DNA from: Nitrospira sp. | GTDB lineage: Bacteria; Nitrospirota; Nitrospiria; Nitrospirales; Nitrospiraceae | Length of the DNA: 64,000 nt | Reading direction: 5' to 3' | NCBI GenBank assembly: GCA_009594865.1 | Contig: VOPT01000017.1 | Coordinates: 1 to 64,000 of the forward strand | In this document: positions 35,365 to 42,893 of the stretch, piece after piece | How positions within the stretch are numbered: position 1 is the first letter of the stretch | Layout of the letters: every line of letters starts with the position of its first letter | Notes under the pieces: model-generated | The model's input: the letters and a program-made list of their open reading frames with translations, nothing else | Told to the model about the DNA's origin: nothing | The model's database searches: none | Position numbers and translations under genes: made by a program

Positions 35365-37890
35365 ATGCTGAAGGAGACATCATTCTGGTCCTTGTCCGCG
35401 GATGATGTGTTGCGGCAACTCTCTGCCACGGCAAAGGGTTTGGCTACGGGGGAGGCTGAAGCGAGGCAGGCAACCTATGCATCCGTCCGGCTGAAGCCTC
35501 AGCGCAATGGCCGTCCGTTGCGGCTGCTCATGGCGCAGTTTCGGAGTCCCATCGTCCTCATCCTGCTCTTCGCCGCTAGCGTGTCCTTCTTTCTCGAAGC
35601 GCACGGCGATGCGCTGATTATCCTCAGCATCATTCTGGCCGGCGCCTGCTTGAGTTTCTGGCAGGAGTATAGTGCGGCGCGTGCCGTGGCCGGGCTGCTG
35701 GCCCTCGTGCAAATCACGGCTCGCGCGTGGCGGGATGGCGAGCTGCGCGAGATTCCGGCCGATCAGATCGTGCCCGGCGACGTCATTGAATTGTCGGCCG
35801 GGTCGAGCCTCCCTGGAGACGCCTTGGTGCTGGAGGCGAAGGATCTGTTCGTGGATGAGGCCACCCTCACGGGGGAAACCTATCCCGTCGAGAAATCGGC
35901 GGGCACACTGGCGGCTGATGCGCCGCTGGCCAAACGGACCAACAGTCTCTTTCTCGGTACCCATGTGGTGAGTGGCCAGGCCCGTGCGGTCATCGTGGCG
36001 GTGGGAAAGGACACGGAATTCGGCCGCATCGCCCATCGCATGACGCTGAAGGCGCCTGAAACGGAATTTGAGCGGGGAGTGCGGCGATTCGGCTATCTGC
36101 TGCTCGAAGTGACGCTGCTTCTCGTGTTCGCGATTTTTGCCGTCAACGTCTACCTTGAACGGCCGGTCCTTGAATCCTTCCTCTTTTCCATGGCCTTGGC
36201 GGTCGGACTCACGCCGCAGTTGCTGCCGGCCATCATCAGCGTGAACCTCTCGCACGGCGCGAAGCGTATGGCCCAACAGCACGTCGTGGTTAAACGCCTG
36301 GCGTCGATCGAAAATTTCGGCAGCATGAATGTGCTGTGTTCCGACAAGACCGGGACCTTGACCGAAGGCTCCATGCGACTCCATGCCGCGCTGGATCTCG
36401 ACGGCCAGCCGAGCGATCGCGTCTTGTTCCACGGTCACGTGAACGCGATGTTCGAAACCGGGTTTCCGAACCCGTTGGATGAAGCCCTGCGGAAGCACCG
36501 TCCCTTCGATCTCTCCGGTTACCGGAAGGTGGAAGAGGAGCCCTACGATTTTGTTCGCAAGCGGCTGTCCGTCCTGGTGGCCACTCCACACACCCATCTG
36601 CTGATCACGAAAGGCGCGGTCGAAAGCATGTTGGCGGTGTGTCTGCATGCCGAACAACAAGACGGGGTGTTGCTGCCGATGGATCAGGTTCGCGGGTCGA
36701 TCAGGGAGCAGGTACGGGGCCTCAGCAGTCAGGGCTTCCGTACGCTTGGGGTGGCCTGCCTGGATTTGGGGGCTATCGACCGGGTTTCCAAGGAGCATGA
36801 GGCGGGGATGACGTTCCTGGGCCTGCTGGTGTTTGTGGATCCTCCGAAGGCCGGTATTGTCGACACAATCGCGCACCTCCGGCGGCTGGGAGTGTCGTTA
36901 AAAATGGTGACGGGCGATCACGGTTTGGTGGCGGCCCATGTGGGGCGACAGGTCGGCTTGGCCAATCCGCTGGTGCTGACCGGGAGTGATCTGCGCGGCA
37001 TGACCGACGATGCGCTTCGGGCCCGGGCCAATGAGGTAGACATCTTTGCGGAAATCGAACCGAATCAAAAGGAACGCATCATCCGGGCGTTACGCGGCTC
37101 CGGGAACGTCGTCGGCTACCTCGGCGACGGCATCAACGACGCGCCTGCCCTCCATGCAGCAGACGTCGGCCTGTCGGTCGATGGCGCCGTCGATGTCGCG
37201 AAGGAGGCCGCCGACCTGGTGCTGCTGGAACATGATTTGAGCGTGTTGGTGGAAGGCGTCCGCGAGGGGCGGCGCACCTTCGCCAACACCCTCAAATATG
37301 TGTTCATGGCGACGAGTGCCAATTTCGGCAATATGTTCAGCATGGCCGGTGCCTCGCTGTTCCTACCTTTTCTGCCGCTCCTGCCGAAACACATTCTGTT
37401 GACCAATGTGCTCACGGACATTCCTGAAATGACGATCGCCACCGACCATGTCGATCCGGAACTGATTAATCGACCGCGCCGCTGGGATATTCCCTTCATC
37501 CGGCGGTTCATGCTGACCTTTGGATTCGTGAGCTCGTGCTTCGACTACTTCACGTTCGGCGTCTTGCTGCTGTTGCTGCATTCCACAACGGGGCAGTTCC
37601 GCACCGGCTGGTTCGTCGAGTCCGTGCTCTCGGCCTCACTGATTGTCCTGGTCATTCGTACGCGCCGCCCTTGTGTGACCAGCCGCCCGTCTGCGTCGTT
37701 GTTGTGCTCGACCTTGCTGATCGCAGTGCTCACGATTCTCTTGCCGGTGACGCCGGTCGGCTCGTATTTGGGATTTGAACCGTTGCCGCCTATCTTTTGG
37801 GCCGCACTGCTCGGCATTCTTCTCGCCTATGTCGCGGCAGCCGAATGGGCCAAGACGCTCTTCTACCGGCACGCACACGATGGCCGTTGA
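35365..37890 (+). CDS. mgtA: Magnesium-translocating P-type ATPase (MgtA/MgtB type, P3B)
   Basis: 841 residues. The M4 motif AVGLTPQLLPAIISVNLSHGAKRMA and the following VVKRLASIENFGSMNVLCSDKTGTLTEG are diagnostic of Mg importers of the P3B class. The hinge is LGDGINDAPALHAADVGLSVDGAVDVAKEAAD. The C-terminus has paired helices with DIPEMTIATDHVD. These pumps bring Mg2+ in with the gradient at ATP cost when Mg is scarce. Twenty bases after the RND gene; co-transcription is possible. No Mg-sensing leader was recognised. Confidence 0.9.
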   Translation: MLKETSFWSLSADDVLRQLSATAKGLATGEAEARQATYASVRLKPQRNGRPLRLLMAQFRSPIVLILLFAASVSFFLEAHGDALIILSIILAGACLSFWQEYSAARAVAGLLALVQITARAWRDGELREIPADQIVPGDVIELSAGSSLPGDALVLEAKDLFVDEATLTGETYPVEKSAGTLAADAPLAKRTNSLFLGTHVVSGQARAVIVAVGKDTEFGRIAHRMTLKAPETEFERGVRRFGYLLLEVTLLLVFAIFAVNVYLERPVLESFLFSMALAVGLTPQLLPAIISVNLSHGAKRMAQQHVVVKRLASIENFGSMNVLCSDKTGTLTEGSMRLHAALDLDGQPSDRVLFHGHVNAMFETGFPNPLDEALRKHRPFDLSGYRKVEEEPYDFVRKRLSVLVATPHTHLLITKGAVESMLAVCLHAEQQDGVLLPMDQVRGSIREQVRGLSSQGFRTLGVACLDLGAIDRVSKEHEAGMTFLGLLVFVDPPKAGIVDTIAHLRRLGVSLKMVTGDHGLVAAHVGRQVGLANPLVLTGSDLRGMTDDALRARANEVDIFAEIEPNQKERIIRALRGSGNVVGYLGDGINDAPALHAADVGLSVDGAVDVAKEAADLVLLEHDLSVLVEGVREGRRTFANTLKYVFMATSANFGNMFSMAGASLFLPFLPLLPKHILLTNVLTDIPEMTIATDHVDPELINRPRRWDIPFIRRFMLTFGFVSSCFDYFTFGVLLLLLHSTTGQFRTGWFVESVLSASLIVLVIRTRRPCVTSRPSASLLCSTLLIAVLTILLPVTPVGSYLGFEPLPPIFWAALLGILLAYVAAAEWAKTLFYRHAHDGR

Positions 37891-37955
37891 GAGGGCGATT
37901 TCTACGCACTTCCACAATTCCTACGTGCACCGCCGCTAGACAATCGATCATCTCC

Positions 37956-37983
37956 TTGACTGTACGTGGTGATGTAGTACAAC
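37956..37983 (+). promoter_or_regulatory. Candidate sigma-70 promoter of the hybrid kinase
   Basis: TTGACT at 37956-37961 and TACAAC at 37978-37983, spacer 16 bases. It lies 60-85 bases before the kinase ATG in an otherwise gene-free 151-bp gap after the Mg-ATPase. The -10 is only a partial match. Confidence 0.35.
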
Positions 37984-38041
37984 CAAAGACAGCTGGTTCA
38001 TTCAGCGCTGCTTCCACGCCACAATCCGTACGAGGACGCCT

Positions 38042-39559
38042 ATGCCTGCTTCTCCTCACTTGCCGAACGGTCTCTCGTATGATCCTCAGGTGTTACTGAA
38101 TTCGCAGCCGGTCATCGTGACGGTGATCGATCCTGCCGATCATTCCGTACAGTTCCAAAACCAGACTGGTCTGGACGCCTTCGGCGACATGGCCGGCTCC
38201 CGCTGCTATGAAAAAATTGCGGGAAAAACGGCGCCGTGCGAATTCTGCCGTATGCCTGAGGCCTTGGGTCGCGACGGGGTGGTGTCGGAACAAGTGGAGA
38301 TGATGAACGGTCGCCATCTGCTGGTGCATTGGGCGAAGGCCCCGACGAAAGACGGCCGCGTCCATGTGATTGAGACGATTACGGATCTGACCAAGCGCAA
38401 GCAGGATGAACAGAGCGTTCGGCAGTCGCAGAAGATGGAGGCACTGGGGCGATTGGCCGCGGGCATCGCGCATGACTTCAATAATCTGCTCATGGTCGTC
38501 ATCGGCCATGCGCACCGGGTCGCGCAACAGCTGGGATCTCATCCGCTGCATCACGAAGTGGAAATGATCGGGCAGGCCGGCACTCGGGCCGCGGCATTGA
38601 CGAAGAAATTGTTGACGTTCAGCCGCCGCCAGGTTCTGGAGCAGCGTGACGTGCCGCTCAATACGCTGATTCGCGACATGGAAGATATCTTGCGCCGGCT
38701 GATCGGAGAGCAGATTCAGACGGTGATGGTGCTGCACCCTCAGGCCGGCCATGTCTTGGGCGATCCTGTTCAGATCGAGCAGGTCTTGCTGAATCTGGCG
38801 CTCAACGCCCGCGATGCCATGGCCGAAGGGGGCATCCTGACCATCGAGACCGGCAATACCGATCTGGACGAGACGTATGTGCGCACTCACCCCGGCGCGG
38901 TTCCCGGCCACTATGTCACGCTGGTGGTTGAGGATACGGGATGCGGAATCGATGCCGAAACCCTCGCCCATATTTTTGAGCCGTTTTTCACCACGAAAGG
39001 GTTCGAGAAGGGGACCGGATTGGGGCTGGCTACCGTCTATGGCATCGTGAAGGAGAGCCGCGGCTATATCGACGTCACCAGCCAACCTGGACGGGGCTCG
39101 CGCTTTACCGTGATGTTGCCGCGCGTGCAATCGCAATCCTCGGAGACTGAACAGGTGGCGCCCTCACGACCGCTTCCGGCGACATGTGCGACCATTTTGC
39201 TGGTGGAAGACGACGAAGGCATCCGACGACTGGTGGCGGCCGTGCTGCGCGATCAAGGGTATGAAGTATTGGCGGCGGCCGATGGCGTCGAAGCGCTGCA
39301 GATGTTGCAGTTACGCAAGGGCGGTTGCGACCTCCTCATCACCGACGTGATCCTTCCGCGTATGAAGGCCTCCGTCTTGGCGCAGGGAGCCCGGACCATG
39401 TTTCCCAAGATCAAGGTGCTCTATATCTCCGGTTATGCCGGAGACATGCTGGTCTCGCACGGGGTGGATGCCCAGGCGGCCTACCTCCAGAAGCCGTTTC
39501 TGCCTCAAGCGATTATCGAGAAAGTGGCCGAGTTGATCCCACCCGTGTCTCCGCCATAA
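38042..39559 (+). CDS. Soluble hybrid histidine kinase with Cys-containing PAS domain and receiver
   Basis: 505 residues, no membrane helix. A PAS domain (about 20-120) contains CYEKIAGKTAPCEFCRMPEAL, a C-x(n)-CxxC set that could bind metal or sense redox. The kinase core has H-box GRLAAGIAHDFNNLL (phospho-His), N-box LLNLALNARDAMAEGG, G1 VEDTGCGIDAET and G2 GTGLGLATVYG. The C-terminal receiver has LLVEDDEGIR, phospho-Asp in LLITDVILPRM and Lys in YLQKPF. The output partner is not adjacent. It may report cytosolic redox or oxygen state; this is inference from the Cys set and context. Confidence 0.9.
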   Translation: MPASPHLPNGLSYDPQVLLNSQPVIVTVIDPADHSVQFQNQTGLDAFGDMAGSRCYEKIAGKTAPCEFCRMPEALGRDGVVSEQVEMMNGRHLLVHWAKAPTKDGRVHVIETITDLTKRKQDEQSVRQSQKMEALGRLAAGIAHDFNNLLMVVIGHAHRVAQQLGSHPLHHEVEMIGQAGTRAAALTKKLLTFSRRQVLEQRDVPLNTLIRDMEDILRRLIGEQIQTVMVLHPQAGHVLGDPVQIEQVLLNLALNARDAMAEGGILTIETGNTDLDETYVRTHPGAVPGHYVTLVVEDTGCGIDAETLAHIFEPFFTTKGFEKGTGLGLATVYGIVKESRGYIDVTSQPGRGSRFTVMLPRVQSQSSETEQVAPSRPLPATCATILLVEDDEGIRRLVAAVLRDQGYEVLAAADGVEALQMLQLRKGGCDLLITDVILPRMKASVLAQGARTMFPKIKVLYISGYAGDMLVSHGVDAQAAYLQKPFLPQAIIEKVAELIPPVSPP

Positions 39560-39761
39560 CGACCGTAGCCTGTTACCACTCGTATGATCGGCCCGCCCGA
39601 CCTGTTCGGCGGCCTCCTTCCAGCGTTCTTCACTGCCCATCATGCCTGAGTTATCGTGTTGCGCGCGCCACCGGGCGAACGAGCACACAACATGCGCCAT
39701 GGCGAAACGAGGCCCACCTCCTGTTCGGGACAGGTACGCGAGATTGCGAGGGGCAGGAACC

Positions 39762-40130
39762 TTATGTCCAGGAGACGCCGGGCAGGGAGATGACCCGTTC
39801 GACTTCGGTTGTCGACTGCGCGTCCAGTAGAAGATCGTGCACGAGCTTCACGCGGCTCCGCGTGTCGGCTGAAAGCGCCAGGAATTCCACGCCGAAGGCG
39901 TCCGTGCTTGTCCAGGTGACGACGGCGGGTTTGATCTCGATGGGTTCAACGCGATCGGGAAGCGAGATCCGCAAGGTCAATCGCATGCCGCAGTGAACCT
40001 TGGCGCCGGTCTGTTGAATCTTGCATCCTCCCGGGGAAAAATCCCGCACCACCCCCTGGCTGCTGCCACGGGGGCCTTGTACATCGATCGGTCGATTCAT
40101 CTCGACACGTGCGTTTTTACGTTTTGACAT
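39762..40130 (-). CDS. PilZ-domain c-di-GMP-binding protein
   Basis: 122 residues of a single PilZ domain. Both c-di-GMP motifs are present: RxxxR at the N-terminus (MSKRKNARVEM) and DxSxxG as VVRDFSPGGCKIQQ. Further DAFGVEFLALSADTRSRVKLVHDLL forms the end of the barrel and helix. It should bind c-di-GMP and act on a partner or on motility/envelope functions. The 200 bases between this gene and the kinase (converging) hold no clear gene. Confidence 0.88.
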   Translation of the reverse strand: MSKRKNARVEMNRPIDVQGPRGSSQGVVRDFSPGGCKIQQTGAKVHCGMRLTLRISLPDRVEPIEIKPAVVTWTSTDAFGVEFLALSADTRSRVKLVHDLLLDAQSTTEVERVISLPGVSWT

Positions 40131-40179
40131 CCCTGGGTCCTTCCATGATCGGCGAGGTCGTAGGTGGTTTGGACTATCG

Positions 40180-41169
40180 TTAAATGGCGGGCTGCATGAG
40201 TGATTCCGTTAACGTCCGAAATGCGGGATCCAGCATGAACCGTCCGAAGGAGACATCCTGCCGGGGGTCGGGCATGGATTCCCGCTCATGGCTCAGGCGG
40301 AAGTGCAGGAACGCATCGTGAAGCGATTGCATGGCTCGGTCACGCTCGTTCATCCCGGCGTAGGTACGGGCGAGATCGTAGTGAAAAAACGGATTCGTCG
40401 GCTCTTGCGAGAGCCCATACTCGATCGTCGTTTTGGCGCGCGCAAAATCGCCGGTTCTGCGATAGGCGCCGCCCAGGTTATGCACGAGCAGACGCCAAAG
40501 GGCTTTGCTCAGGATGGGGTTCGCCTGTTCGAGGGCGACGGCCCGTTCATACTGCCGGATCGCTTGCTTGAACTGTCCCTGCAGATACGGCGCGCTCCCT
40601 GCTCGAAAATAATCCAGGCTGCCCGCCTGTGCTGCGGCGACGATGGAGAAGCTCTCCAACACCGTCCGCAGGTGTGAGCCGTCGCCCGTTGTCGAGCCGC
40701 TCTGTGTGAGATGAATGTCGGTGTAAACGTTCTCCTTGCTTGCACAGGCAAAGAGGTGAAGGCGATCTGTCCCTTGGCCGCCGGTCTCACGCAGAAGATA
40801 TTCGAATACGGGCACTTGATTGATCTCGATTCGTGTCGGCCCTGAAGGGGATGGCGCGGCAGCGGTGCGTGCGATACGGTTCAGGTGAGCGAGACAGCCC
40901 TGCTCCGTGGCCTGTCCGGAGACCGCCTCCAGTGTGACGGAGAGCTGCACGGCGGCTGCGTCGTTGGTGGCGAGTAGATAGCGCCGACTGTCCGGTTTGA
41001 CGCCATCGGCTTGGATGCGATAGCCGGTCATGTCGAGACGTACTGCCCAGGCCTTGTCGATAAGTGCGATGCTTCGCTGGTGGGGGATCTCGCCGGCGAG
41101 GCCGGTGCCGGCCGCCATGAGCGCGTAGCCGAGTACACTTGCGAGCAGCCGTTTCCTCGACGATGGCAT
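40180..41169 (-). CDS. Exported TPR-repeat protein
   Basis: 329 residues with signal peptide MPSSRKRLLASVLGYALMAAGTGLAGE. The middle (about 35-180) is a beta-rich region (VRLDMTGYRIQADGVKPD). The C-terminal half has tetratricopeptide repeats (AGSAPYLQGQFKQAIRQYERAVALEQANP, NLGGAYRRTGDFARAKTTIEYGL, YDLARTYAGMNERDRAMQSLHDAF). It should be a periplasmic protein-binding scaffold. Partner unknown. Confidence 0.8.
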   Translation of the reverse strand: MPSSRKRLLASVLGYALMAAGTGLAGEIPHQRSIALIDKAWAVRLDMTGYRIQADGVKPDSRRYLLATNDAAAVQLSVTLEAVSGQATEQGCLAHLNRIARTAAAPSPSGPTRIEINQVPVFEYLLRETGGQGTDRLHLFACASKENVYTDIHLTQSGSTTGDGSHLRTVLESFSIVAAAQAGSLDYFRAGSAPYLQGQFKQAIRQYERAVALEQANPILSKALWRLLVHNLGGAYRRTGDFARAKTTIEYGLSQEPTNPFFHYDLARTYAGMNERDRAMQSLHDAFLHFRLSHERESMPDPRQDVSFGRFMLDPAFRTLTESLMQPAI

Positions 41170-41515
41170 CCCCGCTCCTTTATCTTCTGTCTCTGTCAGC
41201 TGCTGGTCATGTCGTCACTGTAGTCTAACGTTCAGGTCTCGCCGGCCAAAGCAAAACTACAAAACCAGCGTCCTCTGTGATGGCGAAGCGGTGGTGACGC
41301 GCCGCAATGGCGGCCTGGCCCTGTGGCGTCGTGCGACCGAATGGAGAGAGGACGATCGTCTATGGCAGCAACTTGGTAGGCCTTGGCCAGGGATGATTCG
41401 GAAATGTCTCGCCGGTATCATTCACCGCCATCGGTATCGGCGTTGCATAGTCCTCGATAAGGATGTATCCCTATGCTGGGAGATGGCAGCCGATGTGGTG
41501 AAGAGAGGAGCGACG
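41170..41515. other. 346-bp divergent intergenic region
   Basis: Separates the minus TPR gene from the plus SnoaL-like gene. The plus frame from 41291 is open but has no protein-like features before the ATG at 41516. A CGGTATCGGCGTTGC element at 41432-41446 has sigma-54 spacing but poor -24 identity. Otherwise nothing recognised. Confidence 0.3.
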
Positions 41516-42133
41516 ATGCACGCACGAGACGGACAGGCGATGGGTATGAAGCGACGGGCCGCTGGCCTGTGGCGGACGGTTCTATGGATCTTTGCTGTGG
41601 CCATGATGGCGCAGGTCTCGTCAGGTCAAGCGGCCGTGCACGTGCTTCCCGACATGACCGTAACGCGCGAAACCGGGATCACCGTCAGCGGCGCCAAGGC
41701 GGTGCATGTCGATCCCACGATGCAAGAGGTGTTGGCGGCATTTGATCGCGCAGAACAGGCCTTGGAGAAACAGGATCTCACCGTGCTGATGCAGTTTTAT
41801 GCTCCCGGCTACAACTATCACGGCCTGCACGTGGAAGATGTCCAACGCATCTGGGGCGAGGTATTCGAGCACTACCGGACATTGTCCTCGACGCATCTCT
41901 TTTCCGAGATGAAAATCCTGCGAACCGAGGCAGGGCTGCGCGTCGAATTGACCTGCACGGGTGGCTTGTATGGCGCCGACATGCAATCAGGCGCGCGCGT
42001 CACGCTGGATAGCTGGTTTCAAGAGGTGCATTATCTCGTGCGGGACAAGCAGGGGTGGCGGTTTCTCGGAAATCGAGGTGATGCGCCGCGCTCGGCGCCC
42101 TTTTCCTCTTCCCCGCACCATCCGCTCTTCTGA
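41516..42133 (+). CDS. Exported SnoaL/NTF2-like protein
   Basis: 205 residues from the ATG with AGAGGAG six bases upstream. A signal peptide (MKRRAAGLWRTVLWIFAVAMMAQVSSGQAA) is followed by an NTF2-like cone fold: VLAAFDRAEQALEKQDLTVLMQFYAPGYNYHGLHVEDVQRIWGEVFEHY, then beta strands ending in VRDKQGWRFLGNRG. Such domains bind small molecules or act as adaptors; no active-site residues can be assigned. A similar plan (short helix pair, FDTFRDI, QGQWKR) recurs in the lipoprotein at 48841. Confidence 0.72.
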   Translation: MHARDGQAMGMKRRAAGLWRTVLWIFAVAMMAQVSSGQAAVHVLPDMTVTRETGITVSGAKAVHVDPTMQEVLAAFDRAEQALEKQDLTVLMQFYAPGYNYHGLHVEDVQRIWGEVFEHYRTLSSTHLFSEMKILRTEAGLRVELTCTGGLYGADMQSGARVTLDSWFQEVHYLVRDKQGWRFLGNRGDAPRSAPFSSSPHHPLF

Positions 42134-42151
42134 TCGAGCCCGTCCAGGCGG

Positions 42152-42604
42152 TCAGGCTGCGGCCGCGGAGGCGGCAGTGGCGGCGGTGCTGAGGAGTTTC
42201 TTGACGCTGGCATGGGCCAGCACAACGTCCGGAGTCCGTTGCAGGGCCTCGTAGTAGCTCCGTTCGAATCCGTCGCCTTCTTCCGACGGGCGCAGCATGT
42301 GGCGAGCTTCTAACAGGAGGTCCTGCGCGGTTTCGATGGTGGTGTCCTCGTGATCTTCGAGCACGACATCGATGCGAACGACGAGGTGTGACAAGGGGTG
42401 AAGCCAGGCGAACCAGGGATCGTTCATCACGAGCTGCAGCAACTGCCCGGCGGAGGAGATGCGTCCATAAATGCGTTCATAGGTGACCTGTTCGGAGACG
42501 ATCAGGGATTTGTGCAGGCCGAGCAAGCCGTGACGAAGGTCCTTCAGGCTGGCACGAAGGTTATCCGGCAGCGGATTCGAAGACGACCAGGAGGAACGTG
42601 TCAT
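42152..42604 (-). CDS. Conserved helical protein of unknown function
   Basis: 150 residues, almost all alpha-helical: NLRASLKDLRHGLLGLHKSLIVSEQVTYERIYGRI, PWFAWLHPLSHLVVRIDVVLEDHEDTTIETAQDLLLEARHML, and an Ala-rich C-terminus (AATAASAAAA). No signal peptide. No family is recognised; the WFAWLHPLS-x3-V motif may help a search. It faces away from the following P-type ATPase. Confidence 0.65.
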   Translation of the reverse strand: MTRSSWSSSNPLPDNLRASLKDLRHGLLGLHKSLIVSEQVTYERIYGRISSAGQLLQLVMNDPWFAWLHPLSHLVVRIDVVLEDHEDTTIETAQDLLLEARHMLRPSEEGDGFERSYYEALQRTPDVVLAHASVKKLLSTAATAASAAAA

Positions 42605-42893
42605 AGATCACCCATCCTACGCAATCCACAGCTTCAAGCGACGGCCGTTCCTACCACAGGAATGATGCCCCCTTCAGGGCCACTTTCCGTCCTTCGTGGA
42701 TACTGTATCGGCTGGTTTGCGCCGGGATTGAGTCTCCGGCTTGTGAAAGCGCAGAAATTTCCTCCTGGCCCATGGCGGACAGGGGCAAGAAAGACCGTTT
42801 TCTCCACAAGTTGAAGTGCTTAGGAAGGGTAAAGGCGAAGGGGCCTCTCCCTAAGGCGTCGCCCACCAGGGAAGCGGAAAGAGATCGAAAGGC

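Noticed and set aside
35380..36876. 498-aa minus frame opposite the Mg-ATPase
   Set aside because: Shadow of a clear P-type ATPase; low-complexity composition.
41432..41447. Second sigma-54-like element (CGGTATCGGCGTTGCA)
   Set aside because: Spacing is right but the -24 half differs from consensus at several positions; weaker than the HPF site.
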